The notes: generated from the sequence alone by a model not told the origin. Numbered from the stretch's first letter, positions 8,885-20,430 are shown. The stretch: DNA of 64,000 nt from Lunularia cruciata (GCA_948567375.1 OX419759.1:12616744-12680743), one strand, 5' to 3'. Translations and numbers: made by a program.

Positions 8885-9214
8885 CTAGGGAAGTCTGACC
8901 TGTCTCCCAACCTCTCCTCTTTGTGGGTCCAACTCCACTGATGCTCCTCTAGGCTCTGGAGCACGTACTACACTCCTAGTCACTGCTGCAGATGCATCCA
9001 CCTGTGCTGCTCCGCACATGAAGTCCAAAGCATCTCTATCACCAGCATATGAGGTGGAAGCCTCAGCACCCGAATCTGATCTCCTCTGAGCAATAGCCAT
9101 ACTAGCCAATCTTTGCTCCAACTGCTCAATCCGAGTAGCCATAGCTGTGTCAGAAGTAAGGGCAGGTACTGCACCCCTACTAGGTGTAGATCCTCTACCA
9201 CCACCTCTACCACC
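8885..9214 (-). CDS. Gag C-terminal segment (copy A), ending at a TAG before protease
   Basis: This in-frame continuation of gag lies between TGA 9,215 and TAG 8,885. The visible open part (from 9,142) contains MATRIEQLEQRLASMAIAQR, a predicted short coiled coil, and then an Arg/Pro-rich linker ending RLP. The TGA that separates it from the rest of gag is CGA in copy B, so it is decay. The TAG at 8,885 is also present in copy B (32,233) and in the old copy (47,939), but copy C has CAA there. Confidence 0.75.
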   Translation of the reverse strand, partial: GGRGGGRGSTPSRGAVPALTSDTAMATRIEQLEQRLASMAIAQRRSDSGAEASTSYAGDRDALDFMCGAAQVDASAAVTRSVVRAPEPRGASVELDPQRGEVGRQVRLP

Positions 9215-10606
9215 TCATCCTCCATGAACTGGAGCTCCTCTACTACCTGCCATAGCAGCCCTACCACTCCGTAACTCCGGGTGTAGGTCAAAACACCGGT
9301 CACTAGTATGACCAAATCTATGGCAATGCTCACACTGCCTCTGTGCTGGCTGTGATGCACCAGAGGTATCAGGTCCGCTGCCCTCAGTACACTCTCTCCT
9401 ATGGTGAGGTCCACCACAAGTCCAACAAGCAACACCACCACTCACTGGCTGCTGCTGACCCGAAAATGAGGGTAAGGGTCTAACTCCACTAGGCCCTCCA
9501 CTCGCTCCATAGGATCTGGGCTGTCCACCCTGTCCTCGAAAACCAACTGGGCGTGGTGCACTCTGCTGCACTCTAGAAGAAGTCACAACCGTGGATGAGG
9601 TCTCTCTACCAAATCCAGCTGTCACCACTCTCTCCTCCACCATGTTGAGCTCAATACGCTCAGCCAAACCAAAGACTACTGCCAAAGTGGGCGAAGTAGC
9701 CTGCAACAACGTAGCATCACGAACTCTACGTCGCAACTCCCTGTCCAGTATCCCATACCAAAACTGGACTGCTTGGGCCTCAGTAACTCCCTGAGTGAAA
9801 CTGATCAGCCGCCTCATGCGAGTGTATGCCTCGCGTAGGCTCTCTCCAGCCTTCCGCTGGAACTCCTGCAAGCTCCTCAGCTTGTCAGTCCGCACTCCCT
9901 GGTAGTTCTGCCTCAAACATAGGAAGAACTCAACCATGCGGTTAAACCCCGGTACCACACCACCTCCTGCAGCGGTACCTCCACTCGTAGTAGCACTATC
10001 TCCAGCTAGTGCACCTCCACTAGCTCCACCAACACTACTCGAGCTAGAACTCGTAGGTACAGCCGATCTACTCTTGGCTACCGAGCCTGAAGTGATGGAG
10101 ACATAGTGAGGAGACCAATACTGTCTCCATAACTCAATCTCCTCCAAATGAGCTCTCCTGAACTCATGGTAGTCATCCATCGGTGGACCCTCCAAGTGCT
10201 GAAACAACCCCTTCCATGCCATGAAGGGTGTGAACAAAGTCGGGTTCCGCATCTGCTGTAGATCACACCAACTATCAAACTCCTGGATGAAGTCATCCAA
10301 CTCAATGGTACCCATTGTACCAGAGTAACGCCTAGGGCCTTTGGAGGCCCCATAAATCTCGTCCATGTCCCACAACAACGGTGCGGACACACCAAGTGCA
10401 CTCTCAACTGAATCAGCTCCCGTGTCGAACTCCAACTCAGAGTCAATCTCCTCCCTCACTGGGACCTGAGATACAGGCTGATACCGAGCACCACTCCGAG
10501 TAAACCCACTGTGTATTGCAGGGCTAACTCCTTTGGAATCTCCAAAGAACTCCGTCGTGACCACGTAACTGCAGCAGCAAACCCGAACCACCAACTGCAA
10601 CCGCAA
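9215..10606 (-). CDS. Gag: capsid-like region with two CCHC-type knuckles (copy A)
   Basis: This 463-codon open segment is the structural precursor of the particle. A central region with WKGLFQHLEGP, YHEFRRAHLEEIE, FFLCLRQNY and a YTRMRRLISFTQGV stretch resembles retrotransposon gag capsid sequence. A Ser/Gly/Ala-rich linker follows residue 180. Near the end are CWTCGGPHHRREC (a slightly irregular knuckle) and CEHCHRFGHTSDRC, a canonical C-x2-C-x4-H-x4-C knuckle for nucleic-acid binding. The segment opens at a TTG codon, no ATG precedes it in frame, and the first in-frame ATG is at WDMDEIYG, so the true start is uncertain. It ends at a CGA-to-TGA stop. Confidence 0.82.
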   Translation of the reverse strand: MRLQLVVRVCCCSYVVTTEFFGDSKGVSPAIHSGFTRSGARYQPVSQVPVREEIDSELEFDTGADSVESALGVSAPLLWDMDEIYGASKGPRRYSGTMGTIELDDFIQEFDSWCDLQQMRNPTLFTPFMAWKGLFQHLEGPPMDDYHEFRRAHLEEIELWRQYWSPHYVSITSGSVAKSRSAVPTSSSSSSVGGASGGALAGDSATTSGGTAAGGGVVPGFNRMVEFFLCLRQNYQGVRTDKLRSLQEFQRKAGESLREAYTRMRRLISFTQGVTEAQAVQFWYGILDRELRRRVRDATLLQATSPTLAVVFGLAERIELNMVEERVVTAGFGRETSSTVVTSSRVQQSAPRPVGFRGQGGQPRSYGASGGPSGVRPLPSFSGQQQPVSGGVACWTCGGPHHRRECTEGSGPDTSGASQPAQRQCEHCHRFGHTSDRCFDLHPELRSGRAAMAGSRGAPVHGG

Positions 10607-11929
10607 GTCGCAACTACAAGTGCCCCACCAAGTGCCAACACCAACTAGACACCACCCACTAATGTAACTCTAACCGAGATAACTACACTAGGGGAAGGGC
10701 AACCTGTTACCTGCCATCATAACACGCACTCTCACGGTCTGCAGGTCATCACTTCCTGCCTCACCGGAGAGAAACAAAGGTAGTCTGACTGGTCATCACT
10801 CCAGCCTCACCGGAGAGAAACAAAGGTAGTCTGACTGGTCATCACTCCAGCCTCACCATCGAGAGCACACCAGAGCACCAACGCTCAAAAGTCAAGGCAC
10901 CTCACACAAACGTGGTGCACAAACAAGAAGCAGAGAATGGAGGGGATCCAATCACAAGAAATCTAAACGAAAACCCTCCATCTCATAACACAACACGGGA
11001 CTGACTCTGCCACCATTTGGCATTTGACATAAGAGTAGTTCGTATCTAAGTCCTAAGCTACCAGGATCACCAAGAATGGGATCAAACTGCCTCTCCTAGC
11101 CAAAGCTACATGTGTATAGATAACAGTGGCACAGTCACTATGACAACAAGTGAGGGTGGACCAGTTGGCTAGGGCACCAGTCTAGGAACAAGAGATCTAG
11201 GGGTCAAACCCTGTTGCGCACAATCTAGCAAGAAAGGCAGATTTTGCCAACCAATGACCAAGATCTACACTAAACTAGCTAGCCTCACGCCAGCAAGCTG
11301 GCTTGCTGGCCCTTCTAGGCCTTTGTAGCCTCTCATAGCCCACATCCCTATGCCTCGAAGCCTCTAAACGCCGAAATTCAGCCAAATGAGGCCTTTCTTG
11401 TTGCCACTTCGAACCTCCTCCAAAATTGGCGAAACTTCTCCAAATCTGCAAAACTCCTCCAAACTAGCAAAACTTCTCCAAATCTGGCCAAACAGCGAAA
11501 CTCCTCCAATTCTGGCCCAAAATCTGACGTAAAATCTGACGTAAACCCTAAAGATGGATGTCCGCCAAATCCCCCGCTAACTTTCCACTCGAGCCAAATT
11601 GACAAAACGGGTTTTTCCAAATCACAATTTCATGAGAAGAGCTTTCTAACTCCACCTTCAATTTCACTTTCTGAGCCCAACTCGTAGCAAATTGGTCCTG
11701 CCTTCACCTCCTGAGCTCAAAGTCACAACACTGCTCAAAAATTGCTCCTTCTTTGCTCGAAATTTGGCCAGCGCTTCCGCACATCGTCCGCCTAACTGCC
11801 AAATTTGCATCAACTACACGAGCTTCTGCACACTAGGGAAACATAGAACCTGAATCGAGCTACCACGATCCACCGAGCTTAGAGATACCACCAACACTCA
11901 ACGTTCCTGCACCCGATTTCCCCCTGACT
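10607..11929 (-). other. Copy A leader (5' untranslated region) with hairpins and short repeats
   Basis: About 1.3 kb without a reading frame between the primer-site candidate and gag. It holds a 46-47-bp unit present about 2.4 times (10,744-10,857; copy B has fewer), a perfect 10-bp inverted repeat with a 2-base loop at 11,289-11,310, degenerate repeats of an AAACTTCTCCAAATCTGGC-like unit at about 11,400-11,520, and Pol III A/B-box-like motifs on the opposite strand at 11,155-11,215. A motif ATCATAACACGCACTC at about 10,718 is shared with family X leaders. Confidence 0.7.
11155..11215 (+). other. tRNA-like A/B-box sequence inside the copy A leader
   Basis: On the plus strand, antisense to the element, CAGTTGGCTAGGGC resembles an A box and GGGGTCAAACCC resembles a B box, with tRNA-like spacing of roughly 35 bases. 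A folded tRNA is not convincing because no anticodon stem pairs well. The same block is kept in copies B and C, so it belongs to the family. It may be a captured SINE-like head or tRNA fragment. Confidence 0.4.
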
Positions 11930-11944
11930 TCACTTCTCTGATGT
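11930..11944 (-). promoter_or_regulatory. Candidate self-priming site next to A1 (copy A)
   Basis: On the minus strand this 15-mer is ACATCAGAGAAGTGA, directly at the inner end of A1. It is the exact reverse complement of TCACTTCTCTGATGT inside A1 (12,122-12,136), which lies 28 bases after a TATA motif at 12,161-12,164. No good tRNA primer site is seen here, although ATCAGAG partly resembles the Met-tRNA primer site. Confidence 0.55.
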
Positions 11945-12392
11945 AATCAGATTGCTTAACACTCTCAACTCAACTCAACTCAGATCAGTACTTGATCTGT
12001 CACTCTATAAACTGCCAACAACTGGGCACTGATTACAGTCAAGCCACACCCACTCAAGCATAGAGAATCTAGGTGACGCTCGCCGGCCTCTGTCCACCAT
12101 AGCCAGGAACTCGAAGGCTCAACATCAGAGAAGTGAGCTCTCTGGAGCTCACTTTGAAACTATACCCCCTGGACTCAAGCTAGCCCTGAAACCCTAACGG
12201 TCCCGCTGACGGCACACTCGACGGTGCAAACGGTGCAAAGTGACGGTGGGCCCCACCGTGAAGTCAGTACCCCGAACACAAAATCTAACCGTCGGAAAGT
12301 AGTCCCTGAGAAACAGCTAGAATAACTCTAACTACCATCACTAGAACTCCAGTGTCCGAGCATCTAGATGCGGAACTACAAATGGCGTGACA
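11944..12392 (-). repeat. Copy A terminal repeat A1 (5' end of element)
   Basis: This is the 449-bp 5' terminal repeat, TGTCACGCC to TCTGATTA on the minus strand, followed inward by the candidate self-priming site. It includes a TATAGTTT promoter-like motif and a TTGAG pentamer run. It lacks the B sequence found on both sides of A2 at the other end. Confidence 0.9.
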
Positions 12393-12396
12393 GTCT

Positions 12397-15300
12397 TGTG
12401 TCTATTGATTGACTTGCTTTTCATTTCTGTGGTACTGTTGATGCTCCAAATTACCCTTAATCCTTCAATACTTTGCCTCTCTCCTTTTGAACCTTAAGGA
12501 TAGAACATCCCAAACAAGTACAACTGCTTCCACATACTCAAGCTCCCATGTTTCTTTGAGATTCCTTACCACTAGTCAACAAAGTCATTCAATTAACACT
12601 CAATGTATAGACAAATAGTGATAGAGGGTTGGAAGATTTCTTTGCTAATTATATCAATTACCAAAAAGTGAACTCAGTGGGCTTAAGCCTTAAATACATT
12701 TTTTGGCTTACCCACAATTTGGATCTAATGGTTCAATCCTCTCACATACAAGTATTTTTATCTATACTATACATTGCTAATCCTAACTTCATACATTATC
12801 TTATACTAATGAAGCTTAATTGAGTATTTCTCATTTCTCACTTGTCAAGGAAGGTGATAGATTTTCCTTGGTAAAATTATCTGCCTTTGGACTTTGACTT
12901 TAAAGGTCTTTGGATACAAAAATTTCCTACCACCATGAAGGTGTTTTTACTCCAAAGATCTTCCTTTACAAAGGTGTCTTCCACAACAAAGCCCTATGCA
13001 CTAAAGGTCATCTATACTTAGAGTATTTACATTTATCAAAGTCTTTGGCTACAAGCAACCTACAACCCAAAGATCTTTGGCTGCAAAGATATTTAGACCA
13101 CCTTTGCCTTTATAGAACCTAATCAACACATCATTTTTGCCCTTATAATTCACAAATTCTAGAAGTAAAGTATCAATTGATTTGGTGAATTTTGTTGGTA
13201 TGTTTCCTTAGTCAAATTACCAACTAATCAAGTTGTTTGATGGAGTAGACCTTTGCCTCTAGAGTATAAATTTGAAACTTGAGCTTATAGATCTTGGTGT
13301 GATATGGCCTTATCTATGTTGTCTTCTCTCCAAGACCCATTAGTTGATCTCTTGTTTCCTTCAATCATTGGAGTATTTTTGTTTTCTCCTCTTATAGACC
13401 AATGTAAATCACTTGTATTTTGATTATTTAATTCCTCCCTCATCTAGCCTCAATTGGCTTCCTTCTCCTCTTCTTTCATATTCAACTTTCCTTGCAATTA
13501 GTTAAGTTGGAGATTTCCTCAAGATCCATTGTACTTCCATTGACTATATTCACCTTGGTTGCATCCAATTTACTTTGGATGCTAGTTACTTCCTCATCTC
13601 AAGCACACAATTATTCCCCAAAAATCATGTTGTCATCAAGTTGAAGGACTCTCATCTTTCCCTAGAGCTTTTGGAATTCATCTTTATACCTATTCCAAGT
13701 TGCATCTAGTCAAGTATTATGCTTCTTTTCTTTGACATTCTCCTACACCAAGTCATTCAGTTTTTTTTCTTCCATCTTATGAAACTCCCTTACCTTTGCC
13801 ACCTCTTCTTTCTCAATCTTATTGACATTTTAATGCAAATGGTGCACTAGGGAGGTAGAGTTGGTCACTCCTTCATGTTGTTCTTATTACATGGGTAGTA
13901 GCTTCTCCAACAACTCTTTGATTGGTTTTACCAAGTGGATAACCAATTGTGATAGTGAATTCATCAAGATGCATTATCCTTGAGTAGGTTCTTCTTCTTC
14001 TTCTACATGCTTTTTACCCTCCAAAGTTCCTTCTTCCTCCTCAATGTCCACTTGTTTTTCTCCTTCAAGCTCTAGACTTTTGGCTTTAGGTACTTGTCCT
14101 TGGGTCTTATGTACTTCTTCTTCTTGCATACAAACCTTCAACTTTGGGTCTTACTTCTTCCTACACACTCTTTGTACTTGAAAGGCTTGCTTTTTGGTCA
14201 TATGTACCTTTGGTGTGGACAAAACGTCCAATCCAAAGGTCTTCTTCCTTGTTTGGTTAGGGCTATTAAGCCTCTTCTTTGATTGGTTCCCCTTTTAGTA
14301 ATATCAACTTCATGTCCTTGTATTGCTCATTGTACTCTTTGTCTCTTGAATACAATCTAATGAGTGTGAAGGAGCTCTCCCTTCCTTGTTCACCTTCACT
14401 TCCAATGTCTTTTGCTTTGTCTTCCAAAGACATATTGACCACTTGTGGGTTCTTCCTACACACTTTGCTTTCACGTTTGGTCTCACGTGTGCCACTTTCT
14501 TTAGCTTCTTATTGTATGAAGTGGTATTCCTTGCTTCTTTTATGAGCACAAATTTAAATGAGCTTGCATATTTTGGTACATCACATATTTGGGTACATTG
14601 CTCTTCCCTCAAATTGTGATGCAAAATACCCCTTTGGATAGAAATGGCCCAAAAACTTTCTCCTCTCTTCCTTGGTAAGAAGGTTTATTCTTATATGAAA
14701 ATTTTAGACAAATGGGACAAATTGGTCACCATACCATCCTCATTCATGTCCATGTGCATGCTTCTAGTCAAAGAGTAGAACATGTATACCTGATTCATCA
14801 ATTGCCCATGGTATATCAATCAGAAGAAAATTGTCTAGCTAGTGTTGAAGTAGATCATCCTCTTCAACTTGAAAAAAATTCATGATTGCCTTTATGATGG
14901 TCCTTCAAGAAAAGTCTTTGTAACTTGCTACTCCCACTCATTTTTAGTCTTTGGTTTGTCAAAGGAGGCCTTCAAACCTTCTCTAAGGTTCATTTTAGTC
15001 ATTGTCTTTGGGCCTCAAGGGTTATTGGTCTTGTTGTAGAATTCTCTTGGCCAAAGGCATCTCTCTAGTGTTCCTCCATCCTAAAAAACAAGTTTCATGT
15101 CAAATTGCTATTACCAAGATCACTATTCTCTCTAATTTCTTAGATTATCCTTGGGTGGCTCAATTCCTAGTTCCATAACAAGAAGCCCAATTTTTTACTA
15201 TGATAACCTCAGCTTTATAATGCAAGGCTCACTTAATCATGGTTGGTGTTCTAAGAATTACCTCAAGCATGTGCATGTGATATTTTGGAGCATTCACTAT

Positions 15301-15867
15301 TTCTACCACCATGCTATCTCTCTCTATTTTGGGCAAAATCAAAGGAAGTTTCTACTACAAAGGCCTACAAAAACTTGATGCCAAAGATGGAAGAAACTAT
15401 CAACTACTTAAGCCTTGTAATGCACTTTGATGTATAGAAAGTAGAGGATTGCTAACTTCAGCCTTGATTTTATAACCTTGGCATGTCCATTACCCATATT
15501 TAGTGATTGAATTATGACTAGGCAGTCTCAATCTGCACTTGTAGGTGCTTTAGTGTATGGCAATGGTTTTTAATGGTAGTTATTTGTCCAAGTGGCAGCA
15601 TGTTCAAAGTATTGTACCTCATTTGGAGCCAAAGGTCTTCTAGGCAGAAGGTCTCTAGACTAAAGTTGGCAAAGGCAAAGATCTTCATGTGTGTATTCCT
15701 TTGGTGTTGACATTGTTGTACTTTGCCTTTCTCTCTTTTGGTACACACAAGGCCCTAGTTGTGGAGCTTATAGATTAGAGGTTGTAGATAAACTTGTCCT
15801 TACTATTTTGAGTGCACATGGAACACAACTAGTAGAACCTTTCACTCTAGGTTTTGGTATTCTTGCT
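12397..15867. other. AT-rich decayed repeat DNA, mostly family X minus-strand remains
   Basis: No intact gene is present. The first part is the right-hand flank of copy A's target. Around 12,890-13,110 the motif CAAAGATCTTTGG and variants recur. Low-complexity CTTCTTC-type tracts at 13,980-14,300 are antisense to a Lys/Glu-rich coding relic (see 14,266-14,620). Ordering relative to the leader at 15,868-17,100 suggests this is the body of a minus-strand element of family X. Confidence 0.4.
14266..14620 (-). pseudogene. Family X coding relic (unrecognised protein), minus-strand copy
   Basis: I do not recognise this protein. The minus-strand reading contains KNPQVVNMSLEDKAKD followed by an acidic stretch and SSFTL. 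A plus-strand sequence at about 20,200-20,400 reads KNPQLMNVSLEEEAKD and then SSFTL at the same spacing, so the two are homologous relics of one coding region. Similarity at the DNA level extends upstream to about 14,900 and 19,940 respectively. It lies downstream of a family X leader, where gag would be expected. Frames are shifted and stops are present, so it is dead. A gag-like function is only inferred from position. Confidence 0.45.
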
Positions 15868-17100
15868 ATCTAATATGGTAACGTGCAACCTAACCTATCA
15901 TCATAACACGCACTCCTGGTATGTTGGTCATCACTTTCAGCCAAGGAGAAATACACAACACTTCTGAAAGGAGAAGAATCTAAGCGCAACACCTACATAC
16001 CAATCCAAACCAATTGGGTATACAAACAAGCATGCAAGCACGTAGAGGATCAAGTCACAAGAATTCAACAACAACTCTCCGTGCTTTTTATTAGAATGAA
16101 GCTTTAGAGCTCTCTTGCTCTATCATCAAGCTAATATCAACTTGTACTAAAAACTTCCTCCAATATATAGTTCAACCTTGAAACCAATTTGTACTCTAAA
16201 TGGAATAATTCTATGTCTTTTTGATGGAGAAAAATCTATGTAACTCAAATGATGTAAAGTTTTCTTTATGACTTTGATTCAAGTGTTCTAGGATTTAATG
16301 GAAAGCTTGTAAGATAATATTTCCAATGATATGAAATAAGCCAAAATTTGATCACTACATCTCCCCTAACAAGCTCTCAAACTTGACCACTTTTCCATAA
16401 TTTCCACCATAATTTCAAAATCTCTAGTTTAGGGTTTTCTCCTATTCTTGGTAACTTTCCCCAGATTTCTAGATCAGAGGTACACTTAATACTCAAAAAC
16501 ACTCTAGTAACTTAAAAATCCCTGATCATAGTCATACAAATAGGAAAGTTGAGACTCAATCATGATAGAAGATAGAAATGCTCTACTAAGCTTATGATAG
16601 TGTTTTCAATAGAGTTTGTTGCATAAGCTCTCACTCTCCATGGACCAAAAGTTAACTAAAATTTTCATAGTAGCTGGTTGGTGTCTTTTTTAAACACTTG
16701 CAAAGTTTAATAGCTTAATCTAACCCCAAATCCTAGATATGGATCAATTCTTGAGCTGGGCCAACTTGTGAGCTCTATAGACCCAAGTATGCTTGATCCA
16801 AGATCCTGATCTCTATTTGAGGAATTCACATAAAACCTTTGCACATAGATGCAAGCTTTAACCACAAAAAATATTGAAATTTTTCTTACATGAATCAAAT
16901 CACAACTTCAAGAGTAACCAAAATTTCAAACTTGATCAGCATCTCATCTCCAACACTTCACTTTCTAGAGCTCCAACTTCAATTGACCATATATGATTTG
17001 AGATTGATCAAACCCTCAGATTTCTTGAGCTCCACACTATAAACCTCTATCTACTCTCCAACCCTTTTGATAGATCTTGAAATTGTCTCATATAGCTCTC
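15868..17100 (-). repeat. Family X leader, minus-strand copy
   Basis: This non-coding block is the inverted counterpart of 21,330-22,490. Shared landmarks include the region around 16,730-16,860, which matches 21,540-21,650 in reverse complement (TTGGATCAAGCATACTTGGG), and the end near 15,890-15,990. That end also resembles the DNMT element's leader: CATCATAACACGCACTC, then GTCATCACTT, then GGAGA-AAxACA. Its own LTR could not be delimited. Confidence 0.5.
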
Positions 17101-19930
17101 TAAATTATCTATTTTGTGCTCTTGGGTATGGATTCTACCCCTTGATTCAATTGATCATATCTCCTACAAAATTTACTCAAACTACTTGATTTCAATCTCC
17201 AAATTGTAGCCTACAGATCCTCTTTCCAGCCATAGTCTGTACTCCTTTAATTTCCTCCTTTCACTCCTTTGATGGTAGAAAAATCCAGACTTCTCTTCTT
17301 AGAATCAATCCCTTGTGCCTTTTTGTCATTTAGTTTCTTCACTTTTTGACAAATGGACCCCATAACTCCACCTTGAAGCTCATGAGAAAAATTTATTCAT
17401 TCACCATCTACAAGATCACATAGATCATCAAGTCCCAAATTTGTTGGCAATTAAGCACCAAAGGACAACATGATCTGGGTTTTCCATCACCGATTCCACA
17501 AATACCGCCTTAAAACATGCCACCATCCAATCCCGTAAGCCATCACAATGTAGAATCTGAAGGTTGATGAGAAAAAAATTAGGGAGTGGCAGATTGGGAG
17601 CATGGGACATCTCCTACTCAAATTCTTCCTCCCACACTCTAATGCTTGCTCTTTGCTTCAACTCTCACTCCCAATGTCCTCCTCCTGCTCAAGACTCCTC
17701 AAACTAAAACACACCCCTCCTCTCAACTCTTCCCCATCTATCTACATCAAAGCCCTTGAAAAGGATAAGTTTGTACTCAATGTGGCCAATTGCATATATA
17801 TACATAAACTATTCACATGGCAACAACTCAACCGTGCGATCCGTCCTACAATCAACTCCAACAATGTAGAGATAAACCTTGTTAATTTACTTTTTCATGG
17901 GCTACGCAAACCACAACATGATAACATTCCACCAATTGAACTCGTTTGGCTTTGTTTCTTCTATATGCATTTCCTACTTTTTACTTGTTCTTTCCACTTA
18001 TGCAATTGCCTTCCACTCCAAAGGAAAGTAGTATATAACCACTTTCTAGCCTCTATAAGCCTATATCTTAGCATAAGCTTAAGATAAGATAAAAAACTAT
18101 AAAAAAAAAAGTTTTTTTGAAAAATTGGCAACTCATATCTACTTGCAAAAGGATACAAATAAAGATTTCTTCTTATAATTTAGTCAACATATATTCCTCA
18201 AACTTGAGTTGCTACATTTATTGAAATAATTTAACAATATTAGACTCTTGAATTCATATTTAACAGGTAATATTAAATAAAATATTATATGTGGAGTTAT
18301 TTTTCTAAAATGGTTCTCTTGCATAAATTACCATAATATATATGAATAGACTATCTTTTATATATTCTTAACTTCTATAAAAAAATTAAAGCAAGTTTTG
18401 AACTTTTACCACTTACTATGATTATTAGTAGGAGATCATAATGATTATTTTTTCACTCTTTATTGAATATTTCCAATAAATTATTTTTTTATTTAAAAAT
18501 ATGACAAAAATAAAGAAAAAAATATAAAAAATAAAGAGAAGAGATGGATCAAGAACTAAGTAAATGTGTACAAAATAAGGTCCATTGCACAATGTATTGT
18601 TATATATGCTTGAGATATTAATATGCCAAATGTTTTGAAATTATATTATATATGTCTATGTGCATGTTTAAATCAACTTCCTAGCTGAGTTATTCAATCC
18701 TTTATTACATCTTAGTTTGCATATTAAGATCTAATAAATTTTGTGTGGTTTATGCAAGTTCAAACTGTAAGATTTGTAATGGTCTATTTAGATGTATTTT
18801 TAATTAAATTAGGTATGTTATATAGGAAATATAATTTATATTTATTGGATATTCAATATTATTTATGGTATACATATTTTTGCAAAAGTTTTTTTTTATT
18901 GTTTCTCTCGTTCCCAAGGATAAGATAGAATCATTGCTTGTTCAAGAAACCAAAATCTTTGTTAAGTTTCCATTGGAGTTGTGTCTATCCATGCAAAGAG
19001 TACAAAGGGAACAAGTAATAAGATAAATGCACTCCAAAGGAAGAATCCAAAAGATGTCAAGTTTGAAGAGTGGTTGGATGCAAAGAACTCAAGTACAAAA
19101 GGTCCTTTTGCACCAAAAGATCATATACTAATTTGAATGTGCTACCACCTAGACAAAGAATTGTCATCAAAGACCACTAGTATCCACCAAAAGGTAAGCA
19201 TATGTGTCCACTAAAGGGCTTTCATGTGTGGCAAGTGGTTGCTTATCTCTTCATTGAAAAATCCTTGGCTATAAAATCAAGTGCACTTAGAGCAATTATC
19301 TTTGCTAGCAAATTTCACTCTTAAACCAAAGAGTGACCAATAACCATAGACCATTCTTGTTTTTGTAGTCTTTCACTAACCTTTATAGTATTTAAATTAA
19401 TTCTTTGCATGTGATAGGAAACATAATGTTTGTTCAAAATCCCATGAGGAAGATCCTTGTGACAATTCTCCATGCCTCAACATAAACAAATAGGTAATTT
19501 ACTATAAGAGTGAGTTGGTCCAAAGCACTCATCTCTCCTTACTTTGTAATTGGAAGCTTAGTGAATTCTTGATCACCTATGAGATGAATTGATTTAAGGA
19601 GAGAGCAACAAGGAGTCTTAGAGGAAAATCCTTTGCTTTTTGGAATAATTTCCTTGGATTGGATGTAGTTCAACCTAAAGGCATGTCTTTCAATACCAAA
19701 ATTAGGATTGTATACAAGGAGATGAATGCCCAAATATTGCATCATTTAGAGGGAAGGAGTCTACCAATAGCTAGAGGGTAGATACTTATAAAGACCCAAA
19801 TCAAAGTGCAATTGTGGAGGCAATGATGAAACTATTTTGACCAAAGAGGATGACCTACATAAAAAAACAATAAGGCCATCTTCTTTGAGTATATTTATCA
19901 AGGAGAGTTGGTCAATTGGGCACATATGTT
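17101..19930. other. AT-rich stretch, no gene recognised
   Basis: Very AT-rich DNA with poly-A/T runs (for example 18,090-18,120 and 18,480-18,545). Open segments such as 17,602-18,087 show no family motif, no codon bias that I can see and no homologue elsewhere in the window. I see nothing that supports a gene. Confidence 0.5.
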
Positions 19931-20430
19931 CTACTGTAGGCAAGGAGCATGCTCAAAGAGTTTGAGGAAGACAACAGAGCAACATACTTAGCCCCATTCT
20001 CTATCCACTTCTACATGGAGTTAAGTCTATTAACAAAAGAAGAGCACATGAAGTTTCCAAGCCATTATCATCCAATAAGTTACTTCACTTTGCAATCCCA
20101 AGAAAAGACAATCATTTGGAAGTACAAAGAAGTAGATGCAAATTATGCAAAAATTAGGAGGTTTGTACAAGAAGACAAAGAAATTATTACTATGGTCTAA
20201 AAGAAGAAGAGAACAAAAATACCTAAATCCAAAAATCCAACTAAGACCAAGAAGAATCCACAACTAATGAATGTGTCTTTGGAGGAGGAAGCAAAAGACT
20301 TCAAACAAGAAAAGCAAGAAGAAGAAGGTAGTTCCTTTACCTTGTAGTTTTACTTAGATGCTGATCCAACAAAATTTAAGTCCAAAGACAAGTATCAATA
20401 CAAAGATTCATAATATACATTGCATTAGGA
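19931..20430 (+). pseudogene. Family X coding relic (unrecognised protein), plus-strand copy
   Basis: An 83-codon open segment (19,949-20,200) begins MLKEFEEDNRATYLAPF and continues, after a stop, into KNPQLMNVSLEEEAKDF and an EEEGSSFTL stretch. It aligns with the minus-strand relic at 14,266-14,900. The protein is charged and Lys/Glu-rich; no zinc knuckle, protease or polymerase motif is visible. It lies upstream of, not downstream of, the plus-strand leader at 21,330, so it must belong to a separate copy of family X. Function is unknown. Confidence 0.4.

Larger units (their letters stand above)
2442..12392 (-). mobile_element. Copy A: full-length Ty3/gypsy retrotransposon carrying a cytosine DNA methyltransferase
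   Basis: The element is 9,951 bp and reads on the minus strand. It begins TGTCACG and ends CACGACA, so both ends are TG...CA. The bases GTCT flank it at 2,438-2,441 and 12,393-12,396; the match extends to GTCTTGT if the element is taken to end a few bases earlier. Order on the minus strand: terminal repeat A1, candidate primer site, leader of about 1.3 kb, gag, protease, C5 methyltransferase, RT, RNase H, integrase, PHD finger, purine tract, B1, A2, B2. From 10,606 down to 3,272 there is a single reading frame with no frameshift, broken by five in-frame stops at 9,215, 8,885, 6,386, 4,619 and 3,617. A1 and A2 differ at roughly a dozen positions by eye, so the insertion is not brand new. Three of the stops are unique decay; the one at 6,386 is shared by all copies. 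Confidence 0.93.

Noticed and set aside
11155-11215. A functional tRNA gene
   Set aside because: Only the A- and B-box-like motifs are present; the acceptor and anticodon stems do not pair convincingly.
17602-18087. A 161-codon ORF as a host gene
   Set aside because: No recognisable motif, lies in low-complexity AT-rich DNA, and nothing around it suggests a promoter or gene structure.
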